Shown: piece by piece, positions 1 through 9,045 of the stretch | Numbering within the stretch: position 1 is the stretch's first letter | Layout: every line of letters begins with the position of its first letter | Assembly (NCBI RefSeq): GCF_020176715.1 | Contig: NZ_JAIVMF010000019.1 | Span: 1 to 64,000, forward strand | Reading direction: 5' to 3' | DNA length: 64,000 bases | From: Stappia stellulata | GTDB taxonomy: Bacteria > Pseudomonadota > Alphaproteobacteria > Rhizobiales > Stappiaceae | Translations under genes and position numbers: made by a program | The notes under the pieces: generated by a model | The model's input: the letters and a program-made list of their open reading frames with translations, nothing else | The model's database searches: none | Told to the model about the DNA's origin: nothing

Positions 1-83
1 GGCCAACCTCAAACCACGACATCCTAGGCATCTACTTCGGCGCAAATCGTGTCGCAAACATCGATCTCTCTGCGCTATAAACT

Positions 84-129
84 TGTCACCTATGTCTCCG
101 AACAGGTGTCAACCATCTCCCAAGTCTGA
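84..129. repeat. Two imperfect 23-bp tandem units, possible IS-element terminus
   Basis: Two adjacent units both begin TGTCA and share roughly two thirds of their first 15 bases (84-106 and 107-129). Phased TGTCA.C.AT.TC repeats of this type are often seen at the ends of IS481/IS3/IS21-like elements in alphaproteobacteria. No transposase is visible because the window starts here, so this may be the right end of an element lying to the left. That interpretation is inference and could be wrong. Confidence 0.3.
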
Positions 130-175
130 ACATCGAGCCGGGGATGACGTCGGTGGGTGGCGCGAAGGCCCGGCG

Positions 176-1441
176 TCACTCCGCCGGCGTGCCGGCAAGC
201 CGTGCGACCGGCTCTTCCTTGATCGGCCAGTGCACCAGCGCCGCGAAAATGCCGAGCGCGATGCCCATCCACCAGATCGGATCGTAGGAGCCGGTCTGGT
301 CGTAGATCCGCCCGCCGAGCCAGACGCCCAGAAACGCACCGATCTGGTGGGAAAAGAACACGAAGCCGAAGAGCGTCGCCATGTAGCGCGGGCCGAACAT
401 CACCGCGACCAGACCCGAGGTCGGCGGCACGGTGGAGAGCCACAGGAAGCCCATCGTTCCCGCGAAGGTGAGCACGGTGAAGGGGGTTGCCGGCACCATC
501 AGGAAGATGGCGATGGCAACGGCGCGCCCCAGATAGATCAGCGACAGGAAATAGGGCTTGGAGAACCGCCCGCCGATGTAGCCGGCGGCCAGCGCGCCGA
601 AGACGTTGCAGAAACCGATCAGCGCGATGGCAATCGCCCCCCAGCTCGGGTCGAGACCGAGGTCGACGATATAGGGTGGCAGATGCACGGTGATGAAGGC
701 GACGTGAAAGCCGCAGACGAAGAAGCCGAAGGTGAGAAGCAGGAAGCCGCGCGTGCCGAAGGCTTCCGCCAGCGCCTCGCCGAGCCTCTGGTCCTTCTCG
801 CCGGAACTTGCGGAAAAGGCTTTCGGCTTTCCTTTCAGCGCGATGGAGAGAAGCGGCACCAGCGCGACGATGCCGGCCAGGATCAGGAGCGCCTGATGCC
901 AGCCGAAGCCGTCGATCAGGGCCTGGCCGAGCGGGGCGAACAGGAACTGCCCGAAGGAGCCTGCGGCCGTGCCGACGCCGAAGGCGAGCGAGCGTTTCGC
1001 AGGCGTTACGGCGCGCCCGAAGGCGGCGAGCACCAGCGAGAACGAGGAAAACGCGACGCCGAGCCCGACCATCACGCCGGCGGAGACATGCAGCAGCATC
1101 GGCGATTCGACAAAGGACATCAGCACCAGGCCGGCGATGTAGAGCAGCGCGCCGAAGGTGACCGTGCGCGCCGTGCCGTAGCGGTCGGCGATCATGCCGG
1201 CGATCGGCTGGCCCGCGCCCCACATCAGGTTCTGGATGGCAAGCGCCAGCGAGAACACCTCGCGCGACCAGTCGCGCGCATCGGTCATCGGCGCGAGAAA
1301 CAGGCCCATCGAGGACCGCGGTCCGAAGCCGATCAGCGCGATCAGGCAGCCGCAAATGATGATGAGCGGGATGTTGGGCCCGTCCTTGATGGCGGCGTCA
1401 CGGGGGGAAGCGGAGGTCATGCGTGTGTCCGTGCTGATCAT
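176..1441 (-). CDS. MFS transporter, 12 TM segments
   Basis: A 421-residue major facilitator superfamily permease of normal length. Hydrophobic segments run through most of the protein, and a loop between early helices reads GMIADRYG, the usual MFS loop 2-3 signature (G-x3-D-R-x-G). The region around SREVFSLALAIQNLMWG resembles the oxalate/formate antiporter-like MFS subgroup, so an organic-acid substrate is possible but not shown. The ATG at 1441 was chosen because it precedes a short polar leader before the first helix; an ATG at 1420 is an alternative and neither has a strong Shine-Dalgarno. It is transcribed away from nadA across a long shared upstream region. Confidence 0.8.
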   Translation of the reverse strand: MISTDTRMTSASPRDAAIKDGPNIPLIIICGCLIALIGFGPRSSMGLFLAPMTDARDWSREVFSLALAIQNLMWGAGQPIAGMIADRYGTARTVTFGALLYIAGLVLMSFVESPMLLHVSAGVMVGLGVAFSSFSLVLAAFGRAVTPAKRSLAFGVGTAAGSFGQFLFAPLGQALIDGFGWHQALLILAGIVALVPLLSIALKGKPKAFSASSGEKDQRLGEALAEAFGTRGFLLLTFGFFVCGFHVAFITVHLPPYIVDLGLDPSWGAIAIALIGFCNVFGALAAGYIGGRFSKPYFLSLIYLGRAVAIAIFLMVPATPFTVLTFAGTMGFLWLSTVPPTSGLVAVMFGPRYMATLFGFVFFSHQIGAFLGVWLGGRIYDQTGSYDPIWWMGIALGIFAALVHWPIKEEPVARLAGTPAE

Positions 1442-1758
1442 CGGCCGGGGAGGGCGGGTTTTCCGAGACGGTCTGTCCTGCGGCGGCGGGGTCTGGCGAT
1501 CCCGCGCCTCATGCAGGAGGGCGTCGTGTTTCGATGAACTTATGCGCTGCGCGAACGCGCGAAAAGCAAAACATCCTGATGGGTGGCATTCACGAAGCGG
1601 ATAGGTGGCGCCTTCCGGCATGGCGATGCACGGTCCCGGCGCGAACCGGCTTCGGTGCCGTCGGGCGGGGCGCCCGCGGAGGTTGATGACGCAGCGCGTT
1701 CAGGAGGTTCGCCCGGGTGGCAAGAAAGCGTTTGGCAATCTGGTATCGCATCCCTATA

Positions 1759-1777
1759 TATACCCTCGAAGAGCATA
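1759..1777. promoter_or_regulatory. Palindromic operator 1 upstream of nadA
   Basis: TATACCCTCGAAGAGCATA reads as half-sites TATACCCT and (reverse complement) TATGCTCT around a 3-base centre, matching at 6 of 8 positions. It shares the TAT(A/G)C.C half-site pattern and the 19-bp length with the palindrome at 1814-1832. Its likely ligand is the NadQ-like protein encoded at 14207-15175, known in alphaproteobacteria as regulator of NAD synthesis genes; the binding itself is inference. Confidence 0.55.
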
Positions 1778-1813
1778 ACCGACGGCCATGGCCGCGTTTT
1801 TTAAACGTAAGGT

Positions 1814-1832
1814 TATGCTCAAAATGAGTATA
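1814..1832. promoter_or_regulatory. Palindromic operator 2 upstream of nadA
   Basis: TATGCTCAAAATGAGTATA is an inverted repeat with half-sites TATGCTCA and TATACTCA (7 of 8 identical) and a 3-base centre. It lies 55 bp centre-to-centre from operator 1, about five helical turns, and 77 bp before the nadA start. Overlap with a TATGCT -10-like hexamer would let a bound repressor block RNA polymerase directly. Confidence 0.6.
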
Positions 1833-1908
1833 AGCGCCGAGAGAGACGCCAAGCTCAGGGTCGAGTGGATCGCGACATGCGGTCCAGGATCAGTCAAGGG
1901 AGGTCGTC

Positions 1909-2994
1909 ATGACCACCACTGTAATCTCCACTGGCGCCCGCGCCGAAGCCCGCCGTCCCGCATCCGCAAAGGCCACGGGCTTTCCGGCGGTGGCCCGCCC
2001 GCCCCTTGCCTATACCCCTGAGATCGCCGCGGAGACCGCCCCGATCTACGAGAAGGTGAAGGATTTCATCCCGGAGATCGAGTGGCCGGTGCTGGCACCG
2101 GTGATCCATGCGATCAACGTGCTCAAGAAGGAGCGCAACGCGGTCATCCTGGCGCATAACTATATGACGCCGGAGATCTTCCACGGCGTGGCCGACATCG
2201 TCGGCGACAGCCTGCAGCTTGCCAAGGAGGCGGCCAAGACCGACGCGGACGTGATCGTCCAGTGCGGCGTGCACTTTATGGCCGAGACCGCCAAGATCCT
2301 CAGCCCGGACAAGACGGTCCTGATCCCCGACATGAACGCCGGCTGCTCGCTGGCGGAATCGATCACTGCCGCCGATGTGCGGGGCTTGCGCGAAAAGCAC
2401 CCGGGCGTGCCGATCGTCACCTATGTGAACACCTCCGCCGACGTGAAGGCGGAATGCGACATCTGCTGCACCTCGGCCAATGCGGTGCAGGTGGTGGAAA
2501 GCCTGGGCGCGCCCAAGGTGCTGCTTATTCCCGACCAGTATCTGGCGGCAAATGTCGCGCGCCAGACCGATGTCGAGATCCTGACCTGGGCCGGCGCCTG
2601 CGAGGTACACGAGCGCTTCACCGCAGCCGAACTGCGCGAGTACCGCGAGATCGAGCCGTCGGTGAAGATCATTGCGCACCCCGAGTGCCCGCCCGAGGTG
2701 GTCGACGAGGCCGATTTCACCGGCTCGACCGCCGGCATGATCAACTGGGTGAAGACCAACCGCCCGGAGAAGGTGATGCTGGTCACCGAATGCTCGATGG
2801 CCGACAACATCGCCTCCGAGACGCCGGGCGTGAATTATGTGCGGCCGTGCAACCTGTGCCCGCACATGAAACGCATCACCCTGTCGAAGATCCTCGACGC
2901 GCTGGTGGAAATGCGCGATGAAGTCACGGTCGATCCGCAGGTGGCGGCCCGCGCCCGCCAGGCGGTCGAGCGGATGATCCACCTGAAGAGCTGA
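1909..2994 (+). CDS. nadA: Quinolinate synthase NadA
   Basis: A cytoplasmic [4Fe-4S] enzyme that condenses iminoaspartate with dihydroxyacetone phosphate to quinolinate, the second step of de novo NAD synthesis. At 361 residues it has the normal length. Signature segments are [13 protein letters not shown] near residue 80, [33 protein letters not shown] and [12 protein letters not shown] near the C terminus; these carry the conserved cluster cysteines and substrate-binding His and Ser residues. The ATG at 1909 sits seven bases after GGGAGG. It is the first gene of nadABC, behind two palindromes. Confidence 0.97.
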   Translation: MTTTVISTGARAEARRPASAKATGFPAVARPPLAYTPEIAAETAPIYEKVKDFIPEIEWPVLAPVIHAINVLKKERNAVILAHNYMTPEIFHGVADIVGDSLQLAKEAAKTDADVIVQCGVHFMAETAKILSPDKTVLIPDMNAGCSLAESITAADVRGLREKHPGVPIVTYVNTSADVKAECDICCTSANAVQVVESLGAPKVLLIPDQYLAANVARQTDVEILTWAGACEVHERFTAAELREYREIEPSVKIIAHPECPPEVVDEADFTGSTAGMINWVKTNRPEKVMLVTECSMADNIASETPGVNYVRPCNLCPHMKRITLSKILDALVEMRDEVTVDPQVAARARQAVERMIHLKS

Positions 2995-3056
2995 CGACTC
3001 GGTTCGCGCGCTTCTGCCTCACGGTCGCCAGGCGCGCGGCCCGGCCCTTCCTTGTC

Positions 3057-3087
3057 GCCGTCCGTGCATCCCGCGGACGGCGGTTTT
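3057..3087 (+). terminator. Hairpin with short T run between nadA and nadB
   Basis: GCCGTCCG (3057-3064) pairs perfectly with CGGACGGC (3074-3081) across a 9-base loop, followed by GG and TTTT (3084-3087). This is a weak intrinsic-terminator shape inside the nadA-nadB spacer. It could reduce nadBC expression relative to nadA or protect the nadA 3' end. Confidence 0.4.
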
Positions 3088-3117
3088 CCGTAATGCATCG
3101 TGCCGGATACTCGCGCC

Positions 3118-4761
3118 ATGACGTCTGCCCGCAATGTGACCACGCATATCGACGATGTCGTCATTCTCGGCGGCGGGCTGACCGGCCTGTTCTGCGCACT
3201 CAAGCTCGCGCCGCGCCCGGTCACGATCCTCTCCGCATCGCCGATCGGCGAGGGCGCGTCCTCTGCCTGGGCGCAAGGAGGCATCGCCGCCGCCGTTTCC
3301 GATGAAGACAGCGCCGCCTCCCATGCCGCCGACACGATCGCCGTGGGCGGAGGGCTCTGCGAGGAGAAAATCGTCCGCCTGATGACGGAAGAGGCAGGCG
3401 AGCGCATCCGCGACCTGCTCGGCTACGGCGTGCCCTTCGATACCGATCTGGAAGGCCGTCTCCAGCTGTCGCGGGAAGCGGCGCATTCGGTCAATCGCAT
3501 CGTGCGCGTGCGCGGCGACATGGCCGGCCGCGCGATCATGGATGCGCTGGTCGCCGCCGTGCGCGAGACGCCGTCGATCCGCGTGGTGGAAGGCTACCTC
3601 GGCGAGGAGCTGCTGCACGAGGGACGGCTCGTCACCGGCGTGCTGGCCCGGCGCCGGGGCGACCGCGAGCGTCTTGCCTTCCCGGCGCATGCCGTCGTGC
3701 TGGCCTCAGGCGGCATCGGTCACCTCTTCGCCGTCACCACCAATCCGCCCGAGGCCAACGGCCAGGGCCTGGCGATGGCAGCGCGTGCCGGCGCTGTGAT
3801 CGCCGATGCGGAGTTCGTGCAGTTTCACCCGACCGCGCTCAACGTCGGGCACGATCCGGCGCCGCTCGCCTCCGAAGCCTTGCGCGGGGAGGGGGCCACC
3901 CTGATCAACGGTGACGGGACACGCTTCATGGAGGCGATCGATCCGCTGAAGGAGCTGGCCGCGCGCGATGTGGTCGCACGGGCGGTCTTTCGCGAGAATG
4001 CGGCCGGGCGCGGTGCGTTCCTCGATTGCCGCGAGGCCATCGGCGCAGCCTTTGCCGAAAAATTTCCGACCGTCTATGCCGCCTGTCAGGCGGCGGGGCT
4101 GGATCCGGTCACCCAGCCGATCCCGGTCGCGCCCGCGGAGCATTATCACATGGGCGGTGTGCTGACGGACGCCAACGGCCGCACCTCGCTCGACAATCTC
4201 TGGGCCGCCGGCGAGGTCGCCTCGACCGGGGCCCATGGCGCCAACCGGCTGGCCTCCAACTCGCTGCTGGAGACGGTGGTCTTCGCCGCCCGCATTGCCG
4301 AGGACATCCAGAACCAGATGCCCAATCCGCGCAGCGCGCATTGGCCGGGCATCGACGACCGCATCCAGGAGCCGACCCGGCGCAACGAGGTCGAGCGCGC
4401 CGCGATCACCGTGCTGCGCGAGGTGATGTCGGCGGGCGTCGGCGTGGAGCGCACCGGCGAGGGACTGACGGCAACGCTCGCCGTGCTCGATGCGCTGGAG
4501 GCGCGCTGCGCGCGGCGCTCGATCCTCAACATGATGACCGCCGGCAAGGTGGTGGCCGCCGCCGCGCTGCTGCGCACCGAAAGCCGGGGCGGGCACTGGC
4601 GCTCCGATCATCCCGAATTGGATCCCGACCAAGCGCACCGCTCCTTCCTGACCATGAGCCAGGTCGACGAGGTCGTGCGGGCGGCGGTGGAGAGCGACAT
4701 CGGGCGCGCGGCGGTGGCCGCACGCGGGCTCGATCAGCCGATTTCCGGAGACGAGGCATGA
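3118..4761 (+). CDS. nadB: L-aspartate oxidase NadB
   Basis: A flavoenzyme that oxidises L-aspartate to iminoaspartate, the substrate NadA uses. About 547 residues, typical of the family. The N terminus has the dinucleotide-binding motif [15 protein letters not shown]. Further signatures are [16 protein letters not shown], the [10 protein letters not shown] segment, and the C-terminal [13 protein letters not shown] motif shared with succinate dehydrogenase / fumarate reductase flavoproteins. The ATG at 3118 fits the flavin fold best; an in-frame GTG at 3100 would add six residues. The stop overlaps the nadC start by four bases (ATGA), implying translational coupling. Confidence 0.96.
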   Translation: MTSARNVTTHIDDVVILGGGLTGLFCALKLAPRPVTILSASPIGEGASSAWAQGGIAAAVSDEDSAASHAADTIAVGGGLCEEKIVRLMTEEAGERIRDLLGYGVPFDTDLEGRLQLSREAAHSVNRIVRVRGDMAGRAIMDALVAAVRETPSIRVVEGYLGEELLHEGRLVTGVLARRRGDRERLAFPAHAVVLASGGIGHLFAVTTNPPEANGQGLAMAARAGAVIADAEFVQFHPTALNVGHDPAPLASEALRGEGATLINGDGTRFMEAIDPLKELAARDVVARAVFRENAAGRGAFLDCREAIGAAFAEKFPTVYAACQAAGLDPVTQPIPVAPAEHYHMGGVLTDANGRTSLDNLWAAGEVASTGAHGANRLASNSLLETVVFAARIAEDIQNQMPNPRSAHWPGIDDRIQEPTRRNEVERAAITVLREVMSAGVGVERTGEGLTATLAVLDALEARCARRSILNMMTAGKVVAAAALLRTESRGGHWRSDHPELDPDQAHRSFLTMSQVDEVVRAAVESDIGRAAVAARGLDQPISGDEA

Positions 4762-5624
4762 GTTCCGCAGCCCATCGCCCCGTCCTTCCCGCGCTGATGG
4801 TCGAGGATGCCGTTCGTGCCGCCCTGCTGGAAGACTGGGGCCGCGCCGGCGACATCACCGCCCAGGCAACGCTTGGACCCGACACCCGCGCCCGTGCCGT
4901 CATCGCCGCGCGGCAGCCCGGCGTTCTCGCCGGCCTCGACCTTGCCGCAACCGCGTTCCGGCTGGCGGATCCGTCGATCTCGGTGGAGACGCTCCTGGAA
5001 GACGGTGCGCGGCTGACGCCGGGCGATGTCGCGATGCGCATCATTGGGCCGGCCCGCGGCGTCTTGTCGGCGGAGCGCGTGGCGCTGAATTTCCTGGGCC
5101 ACCTCTCGGGCGTGGCGAGCGCCACGGCCCGCTTCGCCGATCTGGTCGCGCACACGAAAGCGCGCATCGTCTGCACCCGCAAGACCACGCCGGGCCTCAG
5201 GGCGTTCGAAAAATACGCCGTGCGCTGCGGCGGAGGATCGAACCACCGCTTCGGGCTCGACGACGCCATCCTGATCAAGGACAACCACATCGCGGTTGCT
5301 GGCGGCGTGCGCGCGGCCATCGAGGCGGCGCGCGCCTTCGCCGGTCATCTGGTCAAGGTCGAGGTCGAGGTCGACACGCTGGCCCAGCTGGAAGAGGCAC
5401 TTGCCGCGCGGCCCGACGTGGTGATGCTCGACAACATGACGCCCGACACCCTGCGCAAGGCGGTCGCGATGGCCGATGGCGCTGTGACGCTCGAGGCCTC
5501 CGGCGGCGTCAACCTCGACAGTGTCACGGCCATTGCCGAGACCGGCGTCGACCTGATTTCCGTCGGCTGGATCACCCACTCCGCGCCGGTGCTCGACCTC
5601 GGCCTCGATATCGAGATCGGCTGA
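4758..5624 (+). CDS. nadC: Nicotinate-nucleotide pyrophosphorylase (carboxylating) NadC
   Basis: Converts quinolinate and PRPP to nicotinate mononucleotide, CO2 and pyrophosphate, completing the three-gene de novo route. At 288 residues it has the family length. Hallmarks are [12 protein letters not shown] near the N terminus, [17 protein letters not shown], the [12 protein letters not shown] substrate loop, ILIKDNHI, and EASGGVNL near the C terminus. The start overlaps the nadB stop (ATGA). It ends 11 bases from the convergent LysR gene, with no clear terminator between them. Confidence 0.96.
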   Translation: MSSAAHRPVLPALMVEDAVRAALLEDWGRAGDITAQATLGPDTRARAVIAARQPGVLAGLDLAATAFRLADPSISVETLLEDGARLTPGDVAMRIIGPARGVLSAERVALNFLGHLSGVASATARFADLVAHTKARIVCTRKTTPGLRAFEKYAVRCGGGSNHRFGLDDAILIKDNHIAVAGGVRAAIEAARAFAGHLVKVEVEVDTLAQLEEALAARPDVVMLDNMTPDTLRKAVAMADGAVTLEASGGVNLDSVTAIAETGVDLISVGWITHSAPVLDLGLDIEIG

Positions 5625-5635
5625 GGCCCCACCGG

Positions 5636-6544
5636 CTATTGCAGCCGCGCGAAGACCTCGCCGGCGACCTCTTCGAAGGCGCGCGCGACCCAGGTTCCCG
5701 GCAGGCGCGCGGGACGGGCAAGCGCCACCCGGTGGGCCGGAACCGGATCCTCCAGCGTCAGATGCGCCACCTCGCCGCCGTCATAGGTGGTGCGATAGGG
5801 CAGGCGCGTCGCCAGTAGGCCGACGCCGAGGCCGCTTGCCACCATGGAACGCAGCATTTCCGTCGAGCCGGTTTCCAGCGCGATCTCCGCCGTCAGTCCG
5901 CGCGACTGGATGACGGAGAGAAAATAGTCCCGGCTCTGCGGCAGGTTCACCAGGATCAGCGGGTCGCGAAGGAGTGTCGCGAGATCCACGCTCTGGCGGG
6001 TGGCAAGCGGATGGTCGCCGGCGACCAGGGCATAGGGCGGCACGTCGATCAGCGGCACCATCTCCACGTCGGCCGCCGCACCGAAGTCATAGACCAGCGC
6101 CAGATCGATCCGCCCGCTTTCCAGCCAGGCATGCAGGGTTTTCAGATCCGCCTCGTGCAGGCGCAGCCTTGCGCCCGGCAGCTTTGTGCGAAAGGCGCGG
6201 ATCAGCGCCGGCACATAGCGCGGCCCGAGGGTGGAAAAGACCCCGAGCTCCAGCACCGGGGGCAGGGCACCGCTGCCGTCGTCGGTTGCAAGCAGCGCGC
6301 GCATCTGGGCGCGCAGGCTGCGAAACTCGACGAGCTTGCGCCGCCCGAAGGCCGTCGGCGTCATGCCCTGACCGGCGGCGCGGCGAAACAGCGGCTGACC
6401 CAGGGTTTCCTCCAGCCGGGAGACGGCGAGCGAGACCGAGGGCTGGGACACGTTGACGAGCCGTGCGGCGGCTGCGGTGCTGCCGGTCTCGGCGACGGCG
6501 ATGACATAGTCGATCTGGCGAAAGCCGAAGGGTATAGGTTCCAT
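5636..6544 (-). CDS. LysR-family transcriptional regulator
   Basis: A 302-residue LysR-type regulator. The N-terminal winged HTH (residues about 7-65) contains the family pattern GSTAAAARLVNVSQPSVSLAVSRLEETLGQ. The rest is the periplasmic-binding-protein-like effector domain, with segments such as FRTKLPGARLRLHEADL and LLATRLPY. It is transcribed divergently from the CoA-transferase / acyl-CoA dehydrogenase pair, the standard arrangement for a LysR regulator of its neighbour, with a palindrome in the 91-bp gap. The effector is probably a metabolite of that pathway, but nothing in the sequence identifies it. Confidence 0.88.
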   Translation of the reverse strand: MEPIPFGFRQIDYVIAVAETGSTAAAARLVNVSQPSVSLAVSRLEETLGQPLFRRAAGQGMTPTAFGRRKLVEFRSLRAQMRALLATDDGSGALPPVLELGVFSTLGPRYVPALIRAFRTKLPGARLRLHEADLKTLHAWLESGRIDLALVYDFGAAADVEMVPLIDVPPYALVAGDHPLATRQSVDLATLLRDPLILVNLPQSRDYFLSVIQSRGLTAEIALETGSTEMLRSMVASGLGVGLLATRLPYRTTYDGGEVAHLTLEDPVPAHRVALARPARLPGTWVARAFEEVAGEVFARLQ

Positions 6545-6558
6545 TTATTCATTTTATG

Positions 6559-6574
6559 AGAAATCAATATTTCT
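6559..6574. promoter_or_regulatory. Palindrome in the LysR/CoA-transferase divergent promoter
   Basis: AGAAATCAATATTTCT has perfect 6-base arms (AGAAAT / ATTTCT) around CAAT and lies within an AT-rich patch. Size and position fit a LysR-type recognition site shared by both promoters. CTATAG at 6578-6583 just downstream could be a poor -10 for the rightward gene. Confidence 0.5.
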
Positions 6575-6635
6575 GCCTATAGCAAATCGGTCCCTATCCT
6601 GACCCCTTCTGCGACAGCCGGGAAAGGACCGCACG

Positions 6636-7802
6636 ATGGACGCCGACAGGTCGACCCGCCCGCTCGACGGGCTTCGGGTCATCGATTTTAGCCGGGTTCT
6701 CGCCGGCCCCTATTGCACGGCGATGTTCGCCGACCTCGGCGCCGACGTGATCAAGATCGAAAGTCCGCAGGGCGACGACTACCGCCATATCGGCCCGTTC
6801 AGGGACGGCGAGAGCCTGTTGTTCCAGGCGGTCAACCGCGGCAAGCGCTCGATCGCGCTCGATCTGAAGGATCCCGAGGCGATCAGGGCGGTGCGCGCCC
6901 TGTGCCGGACGGCGGATCTGGTGGTGGAGAACTTCCGCCCCGGCGTGATGGAGCGGCTGGGGCTTGGCCCCGACGCGCTTCGGGCCGACAATCCGCGTCT
7001 CGTCTATCTCAGCGTCTCGGGCTTCGGCCAGAGCGGACCCAATGTCGCCCGCCCGGCCTATGACATCATCGTGCAGGCGATGTCGGGACTGATGCATGTG
7101 ACCGGCGAGCCCGACGGTCCTCCGACCATGATCGGCGAGGCGCTTGGCGATGTCGCCGGCGGGCTGTTCGCCGCATGGGGCGCGATGGTCGCGCTGTTCG
7201 AGCGCGAGCGCACCGGCAAGGGGCGTCATGTCGATGTCGCCCTGTTCGACAGCCTTGTCTCGATGATGCCGGTGACATCCGCCCGCGTCCTGCTCGCCGG
7301 CGACGATCCCGCACGCACCGGCAACCGCCATGCGCTCTCCGCGCCCTTCGGGACCTATCGCGCGGCGGACGGGCATTTTGCCGTCGCTGTTCTCAACGAC
7401 AAGCTGTTCCAGGCCTTCTGCACGGCCATTGGCGCGCCCTCGCTTGCAGCCAATCCGCAGTTCGCGACGGACACGCTGCGGCGCGAGAACGAGCCGGCGC
7501 TGGCCGCGATTATCGAGGCCTGGGCGGCGTCGCGGACCGCGGCCGAGGTGGTCGACGCGCTGGCGGCGGCCGGTATTCCCGCCGCGCCGATCGAGACGGC
7601 CGCTCAGGCCTGGCGCTCGCCGCAGTCCGAAAGTCGCGCGCTGTCCGTGGAGGTCGAGCATCCCGGCCTCGGCCCGGTGCGCGTGCCGCAACAGCCGGTG
7701 CATTTCAGCGGGGCGGCGCGCAGCGGCGGCCGGCCGGCGCCGGCCCTTGACGAACACCGCGAGGACATCCTCGCAAGCTTGCGCGAAGGAGAAACCCGAT
7801 GA
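6636..7802 (+). CDS. CaiB/BaiF family (class III) CoA-transferase
   Basis: A 388-residue family III CoA-transferase that moves CoA between acyl groups as an interlocked dimer. Diagnostic segments are GLRVIDFSRVLAGPYCTAMFADLGADVIKIE at the N terminus (split here for description: the VLAGP and DVIKIE blocks), NRGKRSIALDLK, and GEALGDVAGGLFAAWGAMVALFER, which lies in the region of the family catalytic aspartate. The substrate is unknown. The stop overlaps the start of the acyl-CoA dehydrogenase gene (ATGA), so the two probably act in sequence: activation of a carboxylic acid, then alpha,beta-dehydrogenation. Confidence 0.9.
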   Translation: MDADRSTRPLDGLRVIDFSRVLAGPYCTAMFADLGADVIKIESPQGDDYRHIGPFRDGESLLFQAVNRGKRSIALDLKDPEAIRAVRALCRTADLVVENFRPGVMERLGLGPDALRADNPRLVYLSVSGFGQSGPNVARPAYDIIVQAMSGLMHVTGEPDGPPTMIGEALGDVAGGLFAAWGAMVALFERERTGKGRHVDVALFDSLVSMMPVTSARVLLAGDDPARTGNRHALSAPFGTYRAADGHFAVAVLNDKLFQAFCTAIGAPSLAANPQFATDTLRRENEPALAAIIEAWAASRTAAEVVDALAAAGIPAAPIETAAQAWRSPQSESRALSVEVEHPGLGPVRVPQQPVHFSGAARSGGRPAPALDEHREDILASLREGETR

Positions 7803-8935
7803 CACCGGACCTGGCCGAACACGAGACGGCGATCGTCAACGAAATCGAACGCTTTGCCGACAATGTCCTGCGTCCGCAGGCGGCGGCGATCGACGAGGAG
7901 GCCCGTTTCGCCATCGAGCACCTGCCGGCGCTGGGCGACATGGGGATCATGGGCATGAACCTGCCGGAGGCCTATGGCGGCGTCGAACTGTCCGGGCCTG
8001 CGCTCTACCGCGCGGTGGAGCTGATTGCCGGCGCCTGCGGGTCGACCGCCTCCATGCTGACCGCGCATTTCCTGGCCACCGATTCCCTGCTGCTTGGCGA
8101 CGACGGGGATCTGCGCGAGCGGTTCCTGCCGGCGGCCGCGGAGGGCCGCGCGCTGGGTGCCTTCGCCCTGACCGAGCCGGAAGCCGGCTCCAATCCGGCC
8201 GACATGCGCAGCTTCGCGGTGCCCGAAGAGGGCGGATACCGGCTGAAGGGGTCGAAGTGCTTCATCTCCAACGCCGGCGCGGCGGATTTCATCGTCGTCT
8301 ATGCCAAGACCGACAAGGCGGCCGGAGCACGCGGCGTGAGCGCCTTCGTTATCGAGCCGAAGACGATGGACGGCATCGAGATCGGCCCGCACGAAAAGAC
8401 CATGGGCCTGCGCGGCGGGCACGTGTTCTCGCTGACCCTCGATTGCCATGTTCCGGCGGAAAACCGTCTCGGCGCCGAAGGGACGGGCTTCCGCACCGCG
8501 ATGAAGGTGCTGGACAACGGCCGGATCGAGGTCGCGGCGCAGGCGACCGGCATTGCCGCCGCCGCCCTCACCGACGCGATTGCCTATGCCAGGGAGCGCA
8601 GGGTCGGCGGTCATCCGATCGCCGATTTCCAGGGCCTGCAGTGGATGTTGGCCGACATGGCGACCGATCTCGCTGCCGCCCGCGCGCTCGGCTATGAGGC
8701 GGCGCGCAAGCGAGGGGGCGCCGGGCGGTATTCGACCGAGTCCGCCTTCGCCAAACTCTATGCCTCCGAAGCGGCCTGGCGGATCGCCGACAAGGCGCTG
8801 CAGATCCACGGCGGCTATGGCTATACCCGCGACATGCCGCTGGAGCGCTACCTGCGCGATCTTCGGATTTTCCGCATCTACGAGGGCTCCTCGGAGATCC
8901 AGCGCACCATCATCGCGCGCGGCCTGCTCGCCTGA
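7799..8935 (+). CDS. Acyl-CoA dehydrogenase
   Basis: A 378-residue FAD-dependent acyl-CoA dehydrogenase of standard size. Visible signatures are the flavin-binding block FALTEPEAGSNPADMRS, the KCFISNAG strand, the mid-domain MGLRGGHVFSL, and C-terminal QIHGGYGYTRDMPLERYLRDLRIFRIYEGSSEIQR (in pieces: QIHGGYGY and IYEGSSEIQR), which contains the catalytic-glutamate region of short/branched-chain enzymes. It is translationally coupled to the CoA-transferase upstream. Chain-length preference cannot be read by eye. Confidence 0.92.
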   Translation: MTPDLAEHETAIVNEIERFADNVLRPQAAAIDEEARFAIEHLPALGDMGIMGMNLPEAYGGVELSGPALYRAVELIAGACGSTASMLTAHFLATDSLLLGDDGDLRERFLPAAAEGRALGAFALTEPEAGSNPADMRSFAVPEEGGYRLKGSKCFISNAGAADFIVVYAKTDKAAGARGVSAFVIEPKTMDGIEIGPHEKTMGLRGGHVFSLTLDCHVPAENRLGAEGTGFRTAMKVLDNGRIEVAAQATGIAAAALTDAIAYARERRVGGHPIADFQGLQWMLADMATDLAAARALGYEAARKRGGAGRYSTESAFAKLYASEAAWRIADKALQIHGGYGYTRDMPLERYLRDLRIFRIYEGSSEIQRTIIARGLLA

Positions 8936-8941
8936 CCAGGC

Positions 8942-8981
8942 ACCGCGTTCGCACCGGTTACTATGCGGGTGCGAACGCGGT
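8942..8981 (+). terminator. Long GC-rich hairpin after the acyl-CoA dehydrogenase gene
   Basis: CCGCGTTCGCACC (8943-8955) pairs perfectly with GGTGCGAACGCGG (8968-8980) around a 12-base loop, and one more A-T pair extends it. Only short T stretches follow (TTCCGGTTTGG), so termination may be partial. It lies six bases after the stop codon and well before the next gene, suggesting the isomerase gene is partly uncoupled from the pair upstream. Confidence 0.55.
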
Positions 8982-9045
8982 TCCGGTTTGGCCGCCGCCG
9001 GTCTATGCTTTGTGAAAAGACGTCTCTTGCCGGACGGAGACCGTG

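Larger units (their letters stand above)
1442..1908. other. 467-bp intergenic region between the MFS gene and nadA
   Basis: No coding sequence is supported here. The left half is GC-rich leader of the MFS gene. The right half (about 1750-1835) is an AT-rich island holding the two palindromes listed separately, followed by the nadA leader with a GGGAGG ribosome-binding site at about 1898-1903. The segment TATGCT (1814-1819) inside the second palindrome could also serve as a -10 hexamer; no convincing -35 is visible. Confidence 0.6.

Noticed and set aside
83-1537. Long open frame on the plus strand opposite the MFS gene
   Set aside because: It is Arg/Glu/His-rich with no domain and mirrors the true minus-strand permease; GC-rich DNA routinely leaves such antisense frames open.
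1894-2982. Long minus-strand frame opposite nadA
   Set aside because: It is the antisense image of a clear NadA gene and has no recognisable domain.
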